Part shown: positions 42,780-50,272 of the stretch, one piece after another | How the letters are laid out: every line of letters starts with the position of its first letter | How positions within the stretch are numbered: the stretch's first letter is position 1 | NCBI RefSeq assembly: GCF_021117295.1 | Contig: NZ_CP088247.1 | Coordinates: 1,565,001 to 1,629,000 of the forward strand | Reading direction: 5' to 3' | Origin: Methylorubrum sp. B1-46 | GTDB taxonomy: Bacteria; Pseudomonadota; Alphaproteobacteria; Rhizobiales; Beijerinckiaceae | Length of the DNA stretch: 64,000 bases | Position numbers and translations under genes: made by a program | Notes under the pieces: generated by a model | The model's database searches: none | What the model was told of the DNA's origin: nothing | Seen by the model: the letters and a program-made list of their open reading frames with translations, nothing else

Positions 42780-44330
42780 CTACGGCTGGGCCGGGTTCAG
42801 GCCGAGCTCTTTGCCGAGCGCGTCGAGGCGCTCCACCGCGGTCGGGTTGGCGGCAAGCGCCATCTTGGCCCGGTCGAGCGCCTGGGCCGCGGCGGCGCGG
42901 TCACCGAGGACGCCGTAGGAGCGCACGAGCCGCATCCACTCGTCCGCCGAGCCACCCTTGGCCGCGAGCCGCCGGTCGAGACTTGCGACCATGCCGCGGA
43001 TCGCCGCCTCGCGCTCGGCCGGCGGTATCGCCTTGATCGCGGCGGCCGCGGCGTCGGGCTCGGCGGGCTTCTCACCGGACCTGTCGCCAATCTTTTCTCC
43101 AGCCTCCGGCTTCGGCGGCGCGCCGGCTCCGGGCAGGCCGAGTTCGTGGGCCTGCGTGTCGAGGCGGGCCAGCGCCTCGGGATCGTCGCGAAAGGCCTTG
43201 CGCGCCCGCTCCAGGGCGTCGAGCGCCTTGTCGCGCTCGCCGAGCACCGCGTGGGAGCGCACGAGGCGCAGCCACTCGTCCGCCGAACCGCCCTGCTTGG
43301 CCAGGCGCCGCTCCAGCCCCTCGACCATGCCGCGGATCGCGTCGATCCGCTCGGAAGGCGGCAGGGCCTGGATGTTGCTGCCGGGCCCGGCCACCGGAGC
43401 CTCGGACATCGGACCGTCCTTGGCCCCCTCCCCGCTCCCGTCGGCCTTCGGCGCGGCGGTGGTCTCGCCCTTCAGCCGGGCAAGGTTGTCCCGCACCGTC
43501 GGCAGCCAGGGCGCATCTGCGGGGGCGGAGGCCGCCATCGCCTCGAGCCGCCGCACGGCCCCGGCCACGTCGCCGGACTGCTCGTCGCCGCGGGCGAGAT
43601 AGAATTGGGGCTTGGCCGCCTTGGGATCGGCGGCGAGCGCCCGGCCCAGCACCTTGCGCGCCTCCGGTGAGACCGTGCCGTCGGCCGCCGCGACCAGGGC
43701 CTCGCCCCAATCGGACAGAGCCTGCGCATCCTCGCCCTTGAGGCGGGCGAGCGCCGCGTAGGCGCGGGCCGCGTCGTCGAAGCGCCCGAGCCGCATGTAG
43801 ACCGGTCCGAGCACGCTCCAGCCGCGGGCATCGTCCGGGTGGTTGGCGAGCCGCGCCTCGATCTGGCCGATGGCGGTCATCAGATCCTGCGCGCCGGCCC
43901 GCGTCGCCTTGCGGTCGGCGTCGGTCTGCGAGGGGAGGTTCGGCGAGCCGTAGAGGCCGTAGACGACGAGCGCGACGAGGGGGATCGTTGAGAGCGCGAA
44001 GGCGGAGGCTGCCCGGCGCTGGCGCAGATGCGGCTCGGCGATCGGCGCGGCGCCCGACGCCTCGGCCCGCTCCTCGCGGCTCGCGCGCAGCAGCCGGCGC
44101 GCGGCCTCGGCGCGCGCCGCCTCGGCCTCGGCCGGAGCGATGAGGCCGCGGCCGAGATCGCGCTCGATCTCGGCAAGTTGATCCTCGTAGAAGCCGGTTT
44201 CGGTGGCGAGGCCGTCGCTGCCTTCCGCCTCGGGCGCGGCACCGTGCCGGCGGCGGCGCGACATCGGCCAGAGCAGCGCGAACACGGCTGCGCCGGTCAT
44301 GGCCGCCAGGATGAACCAGATCGCCGTCAT
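42780..44330 (-). CDS. ccmI: cytochrome c biogenesis protein CcmI (CycH), with duplicated C-terminus
   Basis: 516 aa from the ATG; a TTG 9 bases earlier is possible. Two membrane helices (about residues 2-22 and 108-127) enclose a cytoplasmic coiled segment (FYEDQLAEIERDLGRGLIAP), as in CcmI. A TPR-containing periplasmic domain (about 150-290) presents apocytochrome c to CcmF/CcmH. Residues 322-400 and 434-512 are tandem copies: ALPPSERIDAIRGMV against AIPPAEREAAIRGMV, and GGSADEWLRLVRS against GGSADEWMRLVRS. Rhizobial CycH proteins are about 365-370 aa, and the duplication accounts for about 110 of the extra residues. Confidence 0.9.
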   Translation of the reverse strand: MTAIWFILAAMTGAAVFALLWPMSRRRRHGAAPEAEGSDGLATETGFYEDQLAEIERDLGRGLIAPAEAEAARAEAARRLLRASREERAEASGAAPIAEPHLRQRRAASAFALSTIPLVALVVYGLYGSPNLPSQTDADRKATRAGAQDLMTAIGQIEARLANHPDDARGWSVLGPVYMRLGRFDDAARAYAALARLKGEDAQALSDWGEALVAAADGTVSPEARKVLGRALAADPKAAKPQFYLARGDEQSGDVAGAVRRLEAMAASAPADAPWLPTVRDNLARLKGETTAAPKADGSGEGAKDGPMSEAPVAGPGSNIQALPPSERIDAIRGMVEGLERRLAKQGGSADEWLRLVRSHAVLGERDKALDALERARKAFRDDPEALARLDTQAHELGLPGAGAPPKPEAGEKIGDRSGEKPAEPDAAAAAIKAIPPAEREAAIRGMVASLDRRLAAKGGSADEWMRLVRSYGVLGDRAAAAQALDRAKMALAANPTAVERLDALGKELGLNPAQP

Positions 44331-44477
44331 CAGACCCAAAAATTTAAGCTCGGCCCCGTGTAGAGCCCGAGCGGGGCCCGCACGACATCGATTCCGGGTG
44401 ACACGTCGTCACGCGGGGGCGAAGCAGGGCCATAACACAGGCGGGATGCGGCGTAACCTTCGCCGGTCCGCCGCCAC

Positions 44478-45893
44478 TCAACGTTGCCCCGCCCCGGCGG
44501 GCGCGTCGCCCGGCACCTCGATCACGGCGCGCAGCCCCCCCAACGCCGCTGCCTCAAGCCGGAAGCGGCCGCGATAGAGTGCGGCGAGATCGGCGACGAT
44601 GGACAGGCCGAGGCCGGAGCCGGGCTTGGTCTCGTCGAGACGCCGGCCGCGTTTGAGCACCGCGGCGCGGTCCTCCTCCGGCAGACCGGGTCCGTCATCC
44701 TCCACCGCCACCAGCAGGTGGGGATAATCGTGCTCGCCCGTCGGCGCGGCGGAGATCGAGACCCGGCCGGTCGCCCATTTCGAGGCGTTGTCGACGAGAT
44801 TGCCGATCATCTCCTCGAAATCCTGCTTCTCACCGCGGAAGCGCAGGCCCGGCGGCACGTGGACCTCGTAGGCGATGTCCTTGTCGCGGTAGATCTTTCC
44901 GAAGGTCCGGACCAAGCCGGCCAGCGCCGGCTCGACCTCGGTGGAGGTGCCGAGCGTGCCGGCCAGCGCCGCGGCGCGGGCGCGATCGAGGTGATAGTTC
45001 ACCTGATCGCGCATCACCGCCGCCTGCTCGCGGATCTTCTCGGACAACTCGGGCGGGGCGTCGCTGCCGCCGGCCTCGTTGACGATGATCGAGAGCGGGG
45101 TCTTCAGGGCGTGGGCGAGGTTGCCGACCTGGGTGCGGGCGCGTTCCAGGATCTCGCGGTTGGTCTCGATCAAGAGGTTGATCTCGCCCGCCAGCGGGGC
45201 GATGTCGCGGGGATACTCGCCGTCGATCCGGTCGGCCTCGCCGCGGCGAATCGAGCCGAGCGCGGTACGCAGCTTGCGCAAGGGGGCGAGGCCGAAGCGG
45301 ATCTGCAGCAGCGCGGTGGCCGCGAGCGAGAAGCCGAGCAGGCCGAAGGTCATGAACAGCGAGAAGCGGAAGCGCTCGACGTCGTTGACGATCTCGTCGG
45401 CGGGGCCCGCCACCCGCACCGTGTAGCGGCCGTCGGCCCCGACATCGACGTCGCGCTCGACGATGCGCAGCGTCCGGTCGTCCTGGCCGCGGCCGTAGCC
45501 CTGGCGGATCTGGCCGATGGTGGCGGTACCGGCCTGATCGGGCCCTTTCAGCGGCACGCCGACGAGCGAGCGCGAGGTGCGCAGATCCCGCGGCTTGGCG
45601 TCGGCGCGTCCGACCTGCCAGTACCAGCCCGACAAGGGCAGATCGAAGCGCGGGTCGCCGAGCGAGAAGGAGCGGGTCTCGGGCTCGCTCGGGGAGACGA
45701 GATCGGTGGCGAGGTTGTTGGCGAAGACGAGCAGGCGGCTGTCGAAGGCGCGCTCGGTGTTCTCGCGGTAGAGCGTGGTGAGGATGAAGGCCGCGATGAC
45801 GAGGATCGCGGTGCTCGACAGGAACGAGGAGACCGCGAGCCGCACCGCGATGGAGCGGCGGCGCAAGGGGAGCCAGGCGAGGCGGTCGGTCAT
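44478..45893 (-). CDS. feuQ: sensor histidine kinase of a FeuPQ/PhoPQ-like system
   Basis: 471 aa. Two membrane helices (about residues 20-42 and 178-198) enclose a periplasmic sensor of about 130 residues with a charged, glycine-rich segment (GQIRQGYGRGQDDR). A HAMP-like linker leads to the dimerisation domain with phospho-acceptor His261 (LAHALKTPLS). The ATPase domain carries N (LVDNASKWA), G1 (VEDDGPGLPEE) and G2 (GSGLGLSIVADL). It lies 76 bases after its response regulator and 147 bases before ccmI. The rhizobial FeuQ kinase sits near cycHJKL too. Confidence 0.88.
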   Translation of the reverse strand: MTDRLAWLPLRRRSIAVRLAVSSFLSSTAILVIAAFILTTLYRENTERAFDSRLLVFANNLATDLVSPSEPETRSFSLGDPRFDLPLSGWYWQVGRADAKPRDLRTSRSLVGVPLKGPDQAGTATIGQIRQGYGRGQDDRTLRIVERDVDVGADGRYTVRVAGPADEIVNDVERFRFSLFMTFGLLGFSLAATALLQIRFGLAPLRKLRTALGSIRRGEADRIDGEYPRDIAPLAGEINLLIETNREILERARTQVGNLAHALKTPLSIIVNEAGGSDAPPELSEKIREQAAVMRDQVNYHLDRARAAALAGTLGTSTEVEPALAGLVRTFGKIYRDKDIAYEVHVPPGLRFRGEKQDFEEMIGNLVDNASKWATGRVSISAAPTGEHDYPHLLVAVEDDGPGLPEEDRAAVLKRGRRLDETKPGSGLGLSIVADLAALYRGRFRLEAAALGGLRAVIEVPGDAPAGAGQR

Positions 45894-45969
45894 CGGCGAG
45901 GTTTCGTCTGGAGATGGGCGTTTGCCTCTGCCAAGGCGCTTAGCGCTGAGTTCGCCAGCTTTGCAGTCC

Positions 45970-46647
45970 TCACCCCCGCGCGGGCGGCTGGTTCGGATCG
46001 ATCAGGTAGCCCAGGCCCCGCACCGTCTGGATCAGATCGACGGCGAGCTTCTTGCGAAGCCGCCCGACGAACACCTCGATGGTGTTGGAATCGCGGTCGA
46101 AATCCTGGTCGTAGAGGTGCTCGGTCAGCTCGGCGCGGGAGACGACGCGGCCGGTATGGTGCATCAGGTAGGAGAGCAAGCGGTACTCGTGGCTCGTCAG
46201 CTTGATCGGGGCGCCGTCGACGAAGACGCGACCCGAGCGGGTGTCGAGGGTGACGGGCCCGCACGAGATCTGACTGCTGGCGTGACCGGCCGCGCGCCGA
46301 AGAATCGCGCGCACGCGGGCCATCAGCTCCTCCATGTGGAAGGGCTTGGTGACGTAATCGTCGGCGCCCGCATCGAAGCCGTCGACCTTGTCGGACCAGC
46401 GGTCACGGGCGGTGAGAATGATGACGGGAGTCTTCACCCCGGCCCGGCGCCAGTTCTGAAGCACGGTGACGCCGTCGGCCTTAGGCAGGCCCATGTCGAG
46501 GATGATGGCGTCGTAGGGCTCGTTCTCGCCGAGATAGCCGCCCTCCTCGCCGTCGAACGCCTTGTCGGCGACGTAGCCGGCCTCCTCCAGCGCGGCGACG
46601 ACCTGTCGGTTGATGTCACGGTCATCCTCGACCACGAGCAGACGCAC
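45970..46647 (-). CDS. feuP: response regulator, OmpR family (FeuP/PhoP-like)
   Basis: 225 aa. Receiver domain (1-118) with acidic pocket EDD at residues 7-9, phospho-acceptor Asp51 (AIILDMGLPKADG) and KPF near 106. Winged-helix DNA-binding domain (about 125-220) with TSHEYRLLSYLMHHTGRVVS and NTIEVFVGRLRKKL. It forms a pair with the downstream kinase. Its likely targets include envelope genes; the upstream PepSY gene and the downstream ccm genes are on the same strand. Confidence 0.9.
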   Translation of the reverse strand: MRLLVVEDDRDINRQVVAALEEAGYVADKAFDGEEGGYLGENEPYDAIILDMGLPKADGVTVLQNWRRAGVKTPVIILTARDRWSDKVDGFDAGADDYVTKPFHMEELMARVRAILRRAAGHASSQISCGPVTLDTRSGRVFVDGAPIKLTSHEYRLLSYLMHHTGRVVSRAELTEHLYDQDFDRDSNTIEVFVGRLRKKLAVDLIQTVRGLGYLIDPNQPPARG

Positions 46648-46696
46648 GGTCGCTACTCCTTATCCGGGGCGGCGAAGGGCGCCCTGACCGACCACC

Positions 46697-47068
46697 TTAC
46701 CATTGCCCGCTCACTTGCCCCGACTGGGCATCGACCATGACGTGCATGAATTGCCCGTCCCGGCGCAAGGCCGTCAGCAGGTAGACGAGCCCCGCCTCGT
46801 GCCGGCACAGGCTCGCCCGCTGGATCTCGGCACGGGGGATGATCTGGCGCGCCGCGCGGATCGCGGCGATGGGCGGCACGACGCGCTTCTCCGCCACCGC
46901 CTCGCGCAGATCGGCGGGCGAAAGGCAATCATCGCCGCGGTTCAGGGGCTCCTGACGCACCGGCGCGGGCGCAAGCGCCCCGGTCTCCTCGGCGAGCGGG
47001 CCGACCGCCCCCGCCGCGAGAACCGCGGCGGTCGAGACGACGATCAACAGGGCGAGAGCTTGGCGCAT
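46697..47068 (-). CDS. small periplasmic PepSY-domain protein
   Basis: 123 aa from the ATG at MRQALALL, which opens a signal peptide (LLIVVSTAAVLAAGAVG). The mature part holds one PepSY domain (about residues 45-122): DDCLSPADLREAVAEKRVVP, then HEAGLVYLLTALRRDGQFM and a C-terminal VMVDAQSGQVSG. PepSY proteins inhibit proteases or sense envelope stress. A PepSY protein 49 bases upstream of a two-component pair is a recurrent arrangement, often both regulated by the pair and modulating it. Confidence 0.85.
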   Translation of the reverse strand: MRQALALLIVVSTAAVLAAGAVGPLAEETGALAPAPVRQEPLNRGDDCLSPADLREAVAEKRVVPPIAAIRAARQIIPRAEIQRASLCRHEAGLVYLLTALRRDGQFMHVMVDAQSGQVSGQW

Positions 47069-47263
47069 CGGGAGTGACTGTTGCGCCAGTGCACTGAATG
47101 CGCCCTGAATGTTCGCGAGCGCAGACGCTCTCGGTGATGCGCTCGGCGCGAATTCTGTCTTACGGTCGAGGGGCATGTCCGGGTCGGCGATGTTGCCGAG
47201 GACAAGGCGGGATCGGCCCTGGGGTTCCCCGTCGGGAGCGCGCGGCCCATCCGTATCGAGTGC

Positions 47264-47491
47264 TCACTCGGCGCTCGCGCGAAGGCGCCGCTCGCCGCAG
47301 ACGCGCAGGGCGAGGCACGCGAGATCCCCGCTGTCGACGGCGTCGAGCGCGGCCCGGCGCAGGGCGATCAGCGAGCGCTCGAAGCCGTGGCGGGCCGCCG
47401 CCAGGCGTCCGACGGCGGCACGGGACCGGCTTCGGCGCGAGGACCACCGTGCGGGCCGGTCCGGGCCGGCGGCGGGAGCGGGAGCAAACAT
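47264..47491 (-). CDS. possible small protein of unknown function
   Basis: 75 aa, with GGAAG 7 bases before the ATG at 47491. Arginine-rich and without a recognisable domain; the C-terminal half (SLIALRRAALDAVDSGDLAC) could be helical. The sequence is compatible with a real gene because of the ribosome site, but its composition is also what chance reading of GC-rich DNA gives. The space from 47069 to 47263 shows nothing else. Confidence 0.35.
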   Translation of the reverse strand: MFAPAPAAGPDRPARWSSRRSRSRAAVGRLAAARHGFERSLIALRRAALDAVDSGDLACLALRVCGERRLRASAE

Positions 47492-47511
47492 GGGAGACTT
47501 CCTTTGACAGC

Positions 47512-47865
47512 TCAGAGGCTTGGCCGGTTCTGCAGCTCACCGATGCGCCGCAGGAGATCCTCGAACCGTTCCCGCGCGCGCTCGTCGCTGCGCGCGACGG
47601 CGCGGGCGGTCTCGCCTGTGAGCCGGACCAGATCCTCCAGCACGCGGGTGCGGCTCTCCAGGGCGGCGGCCACCGCGGCGTTGGTCTGGGACGCGCGCTC
47701 CAGGGCGGCGGCGGTGGCCCCCGTCTCGGCGATGCGCGCCTCCAGCACCCGCAGGCCGTCGCGGTAAAGGTGGAGGCAAGCCACCCCCAGCAACACCGCG
47801 ACGATCCAACCGGCGCCTCCATCGGCGAAGAGGAGGCGCGCGGCTTCTGCGGCGATCTTGTCCAT
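47512..47865 (-). CDS. small membrane-anchored coiled-coil protein
   Basis: 117 aa from the ATG at MDKIAAEAARLL, preceded by GTGGGA. One membrane helix (about residues 17-34, WIVAVLLGVACLHLY) is followed by a long helical region (about 38-115) with heptad-like alanine and leucine spacing (AALERASQTNAAVAAALESR). No family recognised. It lies immediately downstream of the GTA/phage-like genes on the same strand. A holin- or spanin-like role is an idea from position only. An in-frame ATG 33 bases upstream is possible. Confidence 0.55.
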   Translation of the reverse strand: MDKIAAEAARLLFADGGAGWIVAVLLGVACLHLYRDGLRVLEARIAETGATAAALERASQTNAAVAAALESRTRVLEDLVRLTGETARAVARSDERARERFEDLLRRIGELQNRPSL

Positions 47866-47927
47866 GGGTCCCACTCCCGGCACGAACACCCGGATCATCG
47901 CGTCCGGTGGTGTGCGACACCGGAGGG

Positions 47928-48500
47928 TCAGGCCGTCTCGCGGGCCCCGCGCGCGGGCCGGTGCCCCAGGGCGTGCTCCAGAGCCGGCGCGAGGGTGTTT
48001 CCGGTCGTCGCCGCCGCCTCGAGAGGCAAGGACCGGAACACCTTCTCCGCGACCCCCTCGCCCCCGCCGGCCGCCCGGAGCAGCCAGCCCGGCGCCTGAT
48101 CGAGGGCCCGCTGCACGGCGCGGGCAATCACCGCCGAGCCGACGGAGACGGTGAGCCGGCGCCCATGGACGGCGCCGGCCACCGCGTTCAGGGCGTAATC
48201 CGTGGCGTTGCGCACGAGGCGCTCGACCAGCGCGTCGGTGACGAGAAGGCGCAAGGGGCCGCTGAAGCGGGCGAGCGCCGCCGCAAGCGCCGCGACGAGC
48301 ACCGGTGTCAGCAGCGCGGTCGCACCCTGGACGAGCGCCAGCACGGCATCGCCCCAGGGCAGGACGAACGCGGCGGCGTCGGCAGGGAGCGGCGTCGCGT
48401 GCGCGGGTGCGCAGCAGCCGAGCAGGAGAAGCGGCGGCAGGACCGGCCTGAGGAGAAAGACCCTGGCGGCGGTTCGGGCGAAGACGAGGGTGGGCGCCAT
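47928..48500 (-). CDS. uncharacterised membrane-associated protein near the lysozyme gene
   Basis: 190 aa. A signal peptide or N-terminal anchor (FLLRPVLPPLLLLGCCAPAHA) contains a Cys pair. A hydrophobic segment (about residues 50-75) follows, then a region ending in GNTLAPALEHALGHRPARGA. I recognise no family. It lies 50 bases downstream of the lysozyme gene on the same strand and 62 bases before the coiled-coil gene, so the three form one likely transcript. Its role is unknown. Confidence 0.5.
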   Translation of the reverse strand: MAPTLVFARTAARVFLLRPVLPPLLLLGCCAPAHATPLPADAAAFVLPWGDAVLALVQGATALLTPVLVAALAAALARFSGPLRLLVTDALVERLVRNATDYALNAVAGAVHGRRLTVSVGSAVIARAVQRALDQAPGWLLRAAGGGEGVAEKVFRSLPLEAAATTGNTLAPALEHALGHRPARGARETA

Positions 48501-48550
48501 GACTGTGGTCCTTTTCAGAGGGCGGCAAGGGACGCGTTCAAGGGAAGCGT

Positions 48551-49111
48551 TCAGCGGGCAGCGCGCAGCCAGTCCCGCAGGCGGGCGCGCCAGCCAGATC
48601 GGGCCGCGACCGGCGAGGCCGGGGCGACGGGCGCCGAGACCGGCCGCGCATCACCGCGCCGGGCCCGCGGCAGGGCGGTCTCGTAGGGGGTAAGGAACTG
48701 GTCGAACTCGCCCTGGCGGCGGGCGATGATCGCCGCCGGGCGGTTCCACATCAGGATCGCCTCGCTCGCGCCCGCCCGGTCGCCAGCCCGCAGGCGCCGC
48801 AGCACCGTGGAGCGCCGGAAAGCCGCTGGGCCGATGTTGAAGCAGAGTGAGACCAGCGCGTCGAAGGCGTGCTGCGGCAGCGGCTCGGGGATCGCCTCGG
48901 CCACCGCGCGGACGAAGGCCGCCACGTCGCGGGCGAAGATCGTGTCCGCCTCCGCCGCGCCGATGCGCAGGCCCGCCCGCGGCACCGGCGGTCCGGCGGC
49001 GGCGGTGTGGCCGACGCCGATGGTCCAGATGCCCACGCTGTCGCGATAGGCCTCCAGCCGCCGCCCCTCCCGGGCGATCAGCACGGTGCGGCCGACGGCG
49101 CTGAGGTCCAT
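48551..49111 (-). CDS. phage-type lysozyme (GH24 endolysin)
   Basis: 186 aa from MDLSAVG. The catalytic glutamate is in LIAREGRRLEAYRD (Glu15), and the rest of the T4-lysozyme-like active site follows in IGVGHTAA (Thr near residue 36). A second conserved block is FDALVSLCFNIGPAAFRRS. The last 40 residues form a Pro/Ala linker and a basic tail (SGWRARLRDWLRAAR), which may touch membranes. It lies last in the GTA cluster. In RcGTA, release of particles needs an endolysin encoded elsewhere, so a lysozyme here is of interest. Confidence 0.9.
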   Translation of the reverse strand: MDLSAVGRTVLIAREGRRLEAYRDSVGIWTIGVGHTAAAGPPVPRAGLRIGAAEADTIFARDVAAFVRAVAEAIPEPLPQHAFDALVSLCFNIGPAAFRRSTVLRRLRAGDRAGASEAILMWNRPAAIIARRQGEFDQFLTPYETALPRARRGDARPVSAPVAPASPVAARSGWRARLRDWLRAAR

Positions 49112-49158
49112 CGTCGTTCTCCGATGTCGAGGGGGTTGGGGCGTGAGGGACGAGCGGC

Positions 49159-50241
49159 CTAATCCAAGCCCTCGAACAGCAGCGAGAACAGGATGTTGGT
49201 CGTGGCCGCCGCCCCGCCGCTCGACACGATCTTGAGGCACCAGCGGTCCGAACTCTCGAAGACCACGCTGTTGACGAGGTCGGCCGCCTGATTGGAGCCG
49301 GTCCCCGAGATCGAGCAGGTCAGGGCCGTGTCGGTGAAGAGTTTCTGGAGCGTGAAGGTCCAGCTCTGGCCGGCGCCCGGCGCGCTCTGTGTCACGATGC
49401 GCAGATGCCGGAAGCGCCCGCGCCGGCCGGCGGCGGCGCAGACCTCGCTCTGATGACTGCCGACGAGAGCGTTGGTGAAGTACCGCGTCGCGCCGGCCGT
49501 CACGGTCCCCGGCCCGCTGTTGCCCGCGATCACCTGTGCGGTCAGCACCGGCACGTTGGCGACCGTGACGCGGCCGGGAAAGGCGACCTGCCCCGTCGCG
49601 CGGTCGATCCGCAGCGCCTCGAACCATGTGCCGCCGTTCGGGGAAACCTTGACGCGGAGGTCGTCGTCGCCGGTCAGCCCGATCTCGGCGCGGGCGGAGA
49701 AGCCGGTCTGCATCAGCAGGGAGAGGACGTTGCCGGCCGCCTGCTTGTTGAGGGTGTAGCGCAGATCCCCGCTGCCGCCCTCGACGCTCGTCAGCGCGGT
49801 CCAGAGCGCCTTGTTGAGCTTGGCCGCAAAGGGATTGTCCGCATCCGCCCCCGTGCCGATCCCGAGACGGGTCAGACCGTCGAGCGCGGTGAGCGTCGCG
49901 CGGAACGGCCGCCAAGCCGAGCCGGTGAAGGTATAAAGTTCGGTCTCGTCGGCGACGAAGGCGGTCCAGCCCGCCTGCGGCGTCAGGGACAGCCACGCCC
50001 CGTCCTGAAACCGGACGATGCGGCCGGCCCAGCCGGTCCAGGCCCCGCTCGGGTCGTTCGCGGCGATCAGGTAGCGGTCACCCTCGGTGGGGCTCGCGGG
50101 AGGCGCAGTGCGGTCCTTGTCGAGGACGGCGAGCTGCACCAGCGCGTCGAGCAGGGCCAGCGCCTCGTTATGGGTGACGTGCTTCTGCGCCTGCCCTCCC
50201 GCGATCAGCGGCAGGGCGAGACTCGGGGTCGTGTCGGCCAT
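49159..50241 (-). CDS. DUF2793 tail-fibre-like protein
   Basis: 360 aa. The N-terminal 100 residues carry the DUF2793 signature: PLIAGGQAQKHVTHNEALAL, then WTGWAGRIVRFQDGAWLSL. The middle has segments typical of phage fibre proteins (GTWFEALRIDRATGQVAFPG). The C-terminal domain (about 240-360) is probably a receptor-binding beta fold. It follows the large tail-tip gene by 31 bases and probably forms the fibre that contacts recipient cells. Confidence 0.82.
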   Translation of the reverse strand: MADTTPSLALPLIAGGQAQKHVTHNEALALLDALVQLAVLDKDRTAPPASPTEGDRYLIAANDPSGAWTGWAGRIVRFQDGAWLSLTPQAGWTAFVADETELYTFTGSAWRPFRATLTALDGLTRLGIGTGADADNPFAAKLNKALWTALTSVEGGSGDLRYTLNKQAAGNVLSLLMQTGFSARAEIGLTGDDDLRVKVSPNGGTWFEALRIDRATGQVAFPGRVTVANVPVLTAQVIAGNSGPGTVTAGATRYFTNALVGSHQSEVCAAAGRRGRFRHLRIVTQSAPGAGQSWTFTLQKLFTDTALTCSISGTGSNQAADLVNSVVFESSDRWCLKIVSSGGAAATTNILFSLLFEGLD

Positions 50242-50272
50242 GGGCCACTCCGTCGCGTGCGAGGATCACGTG

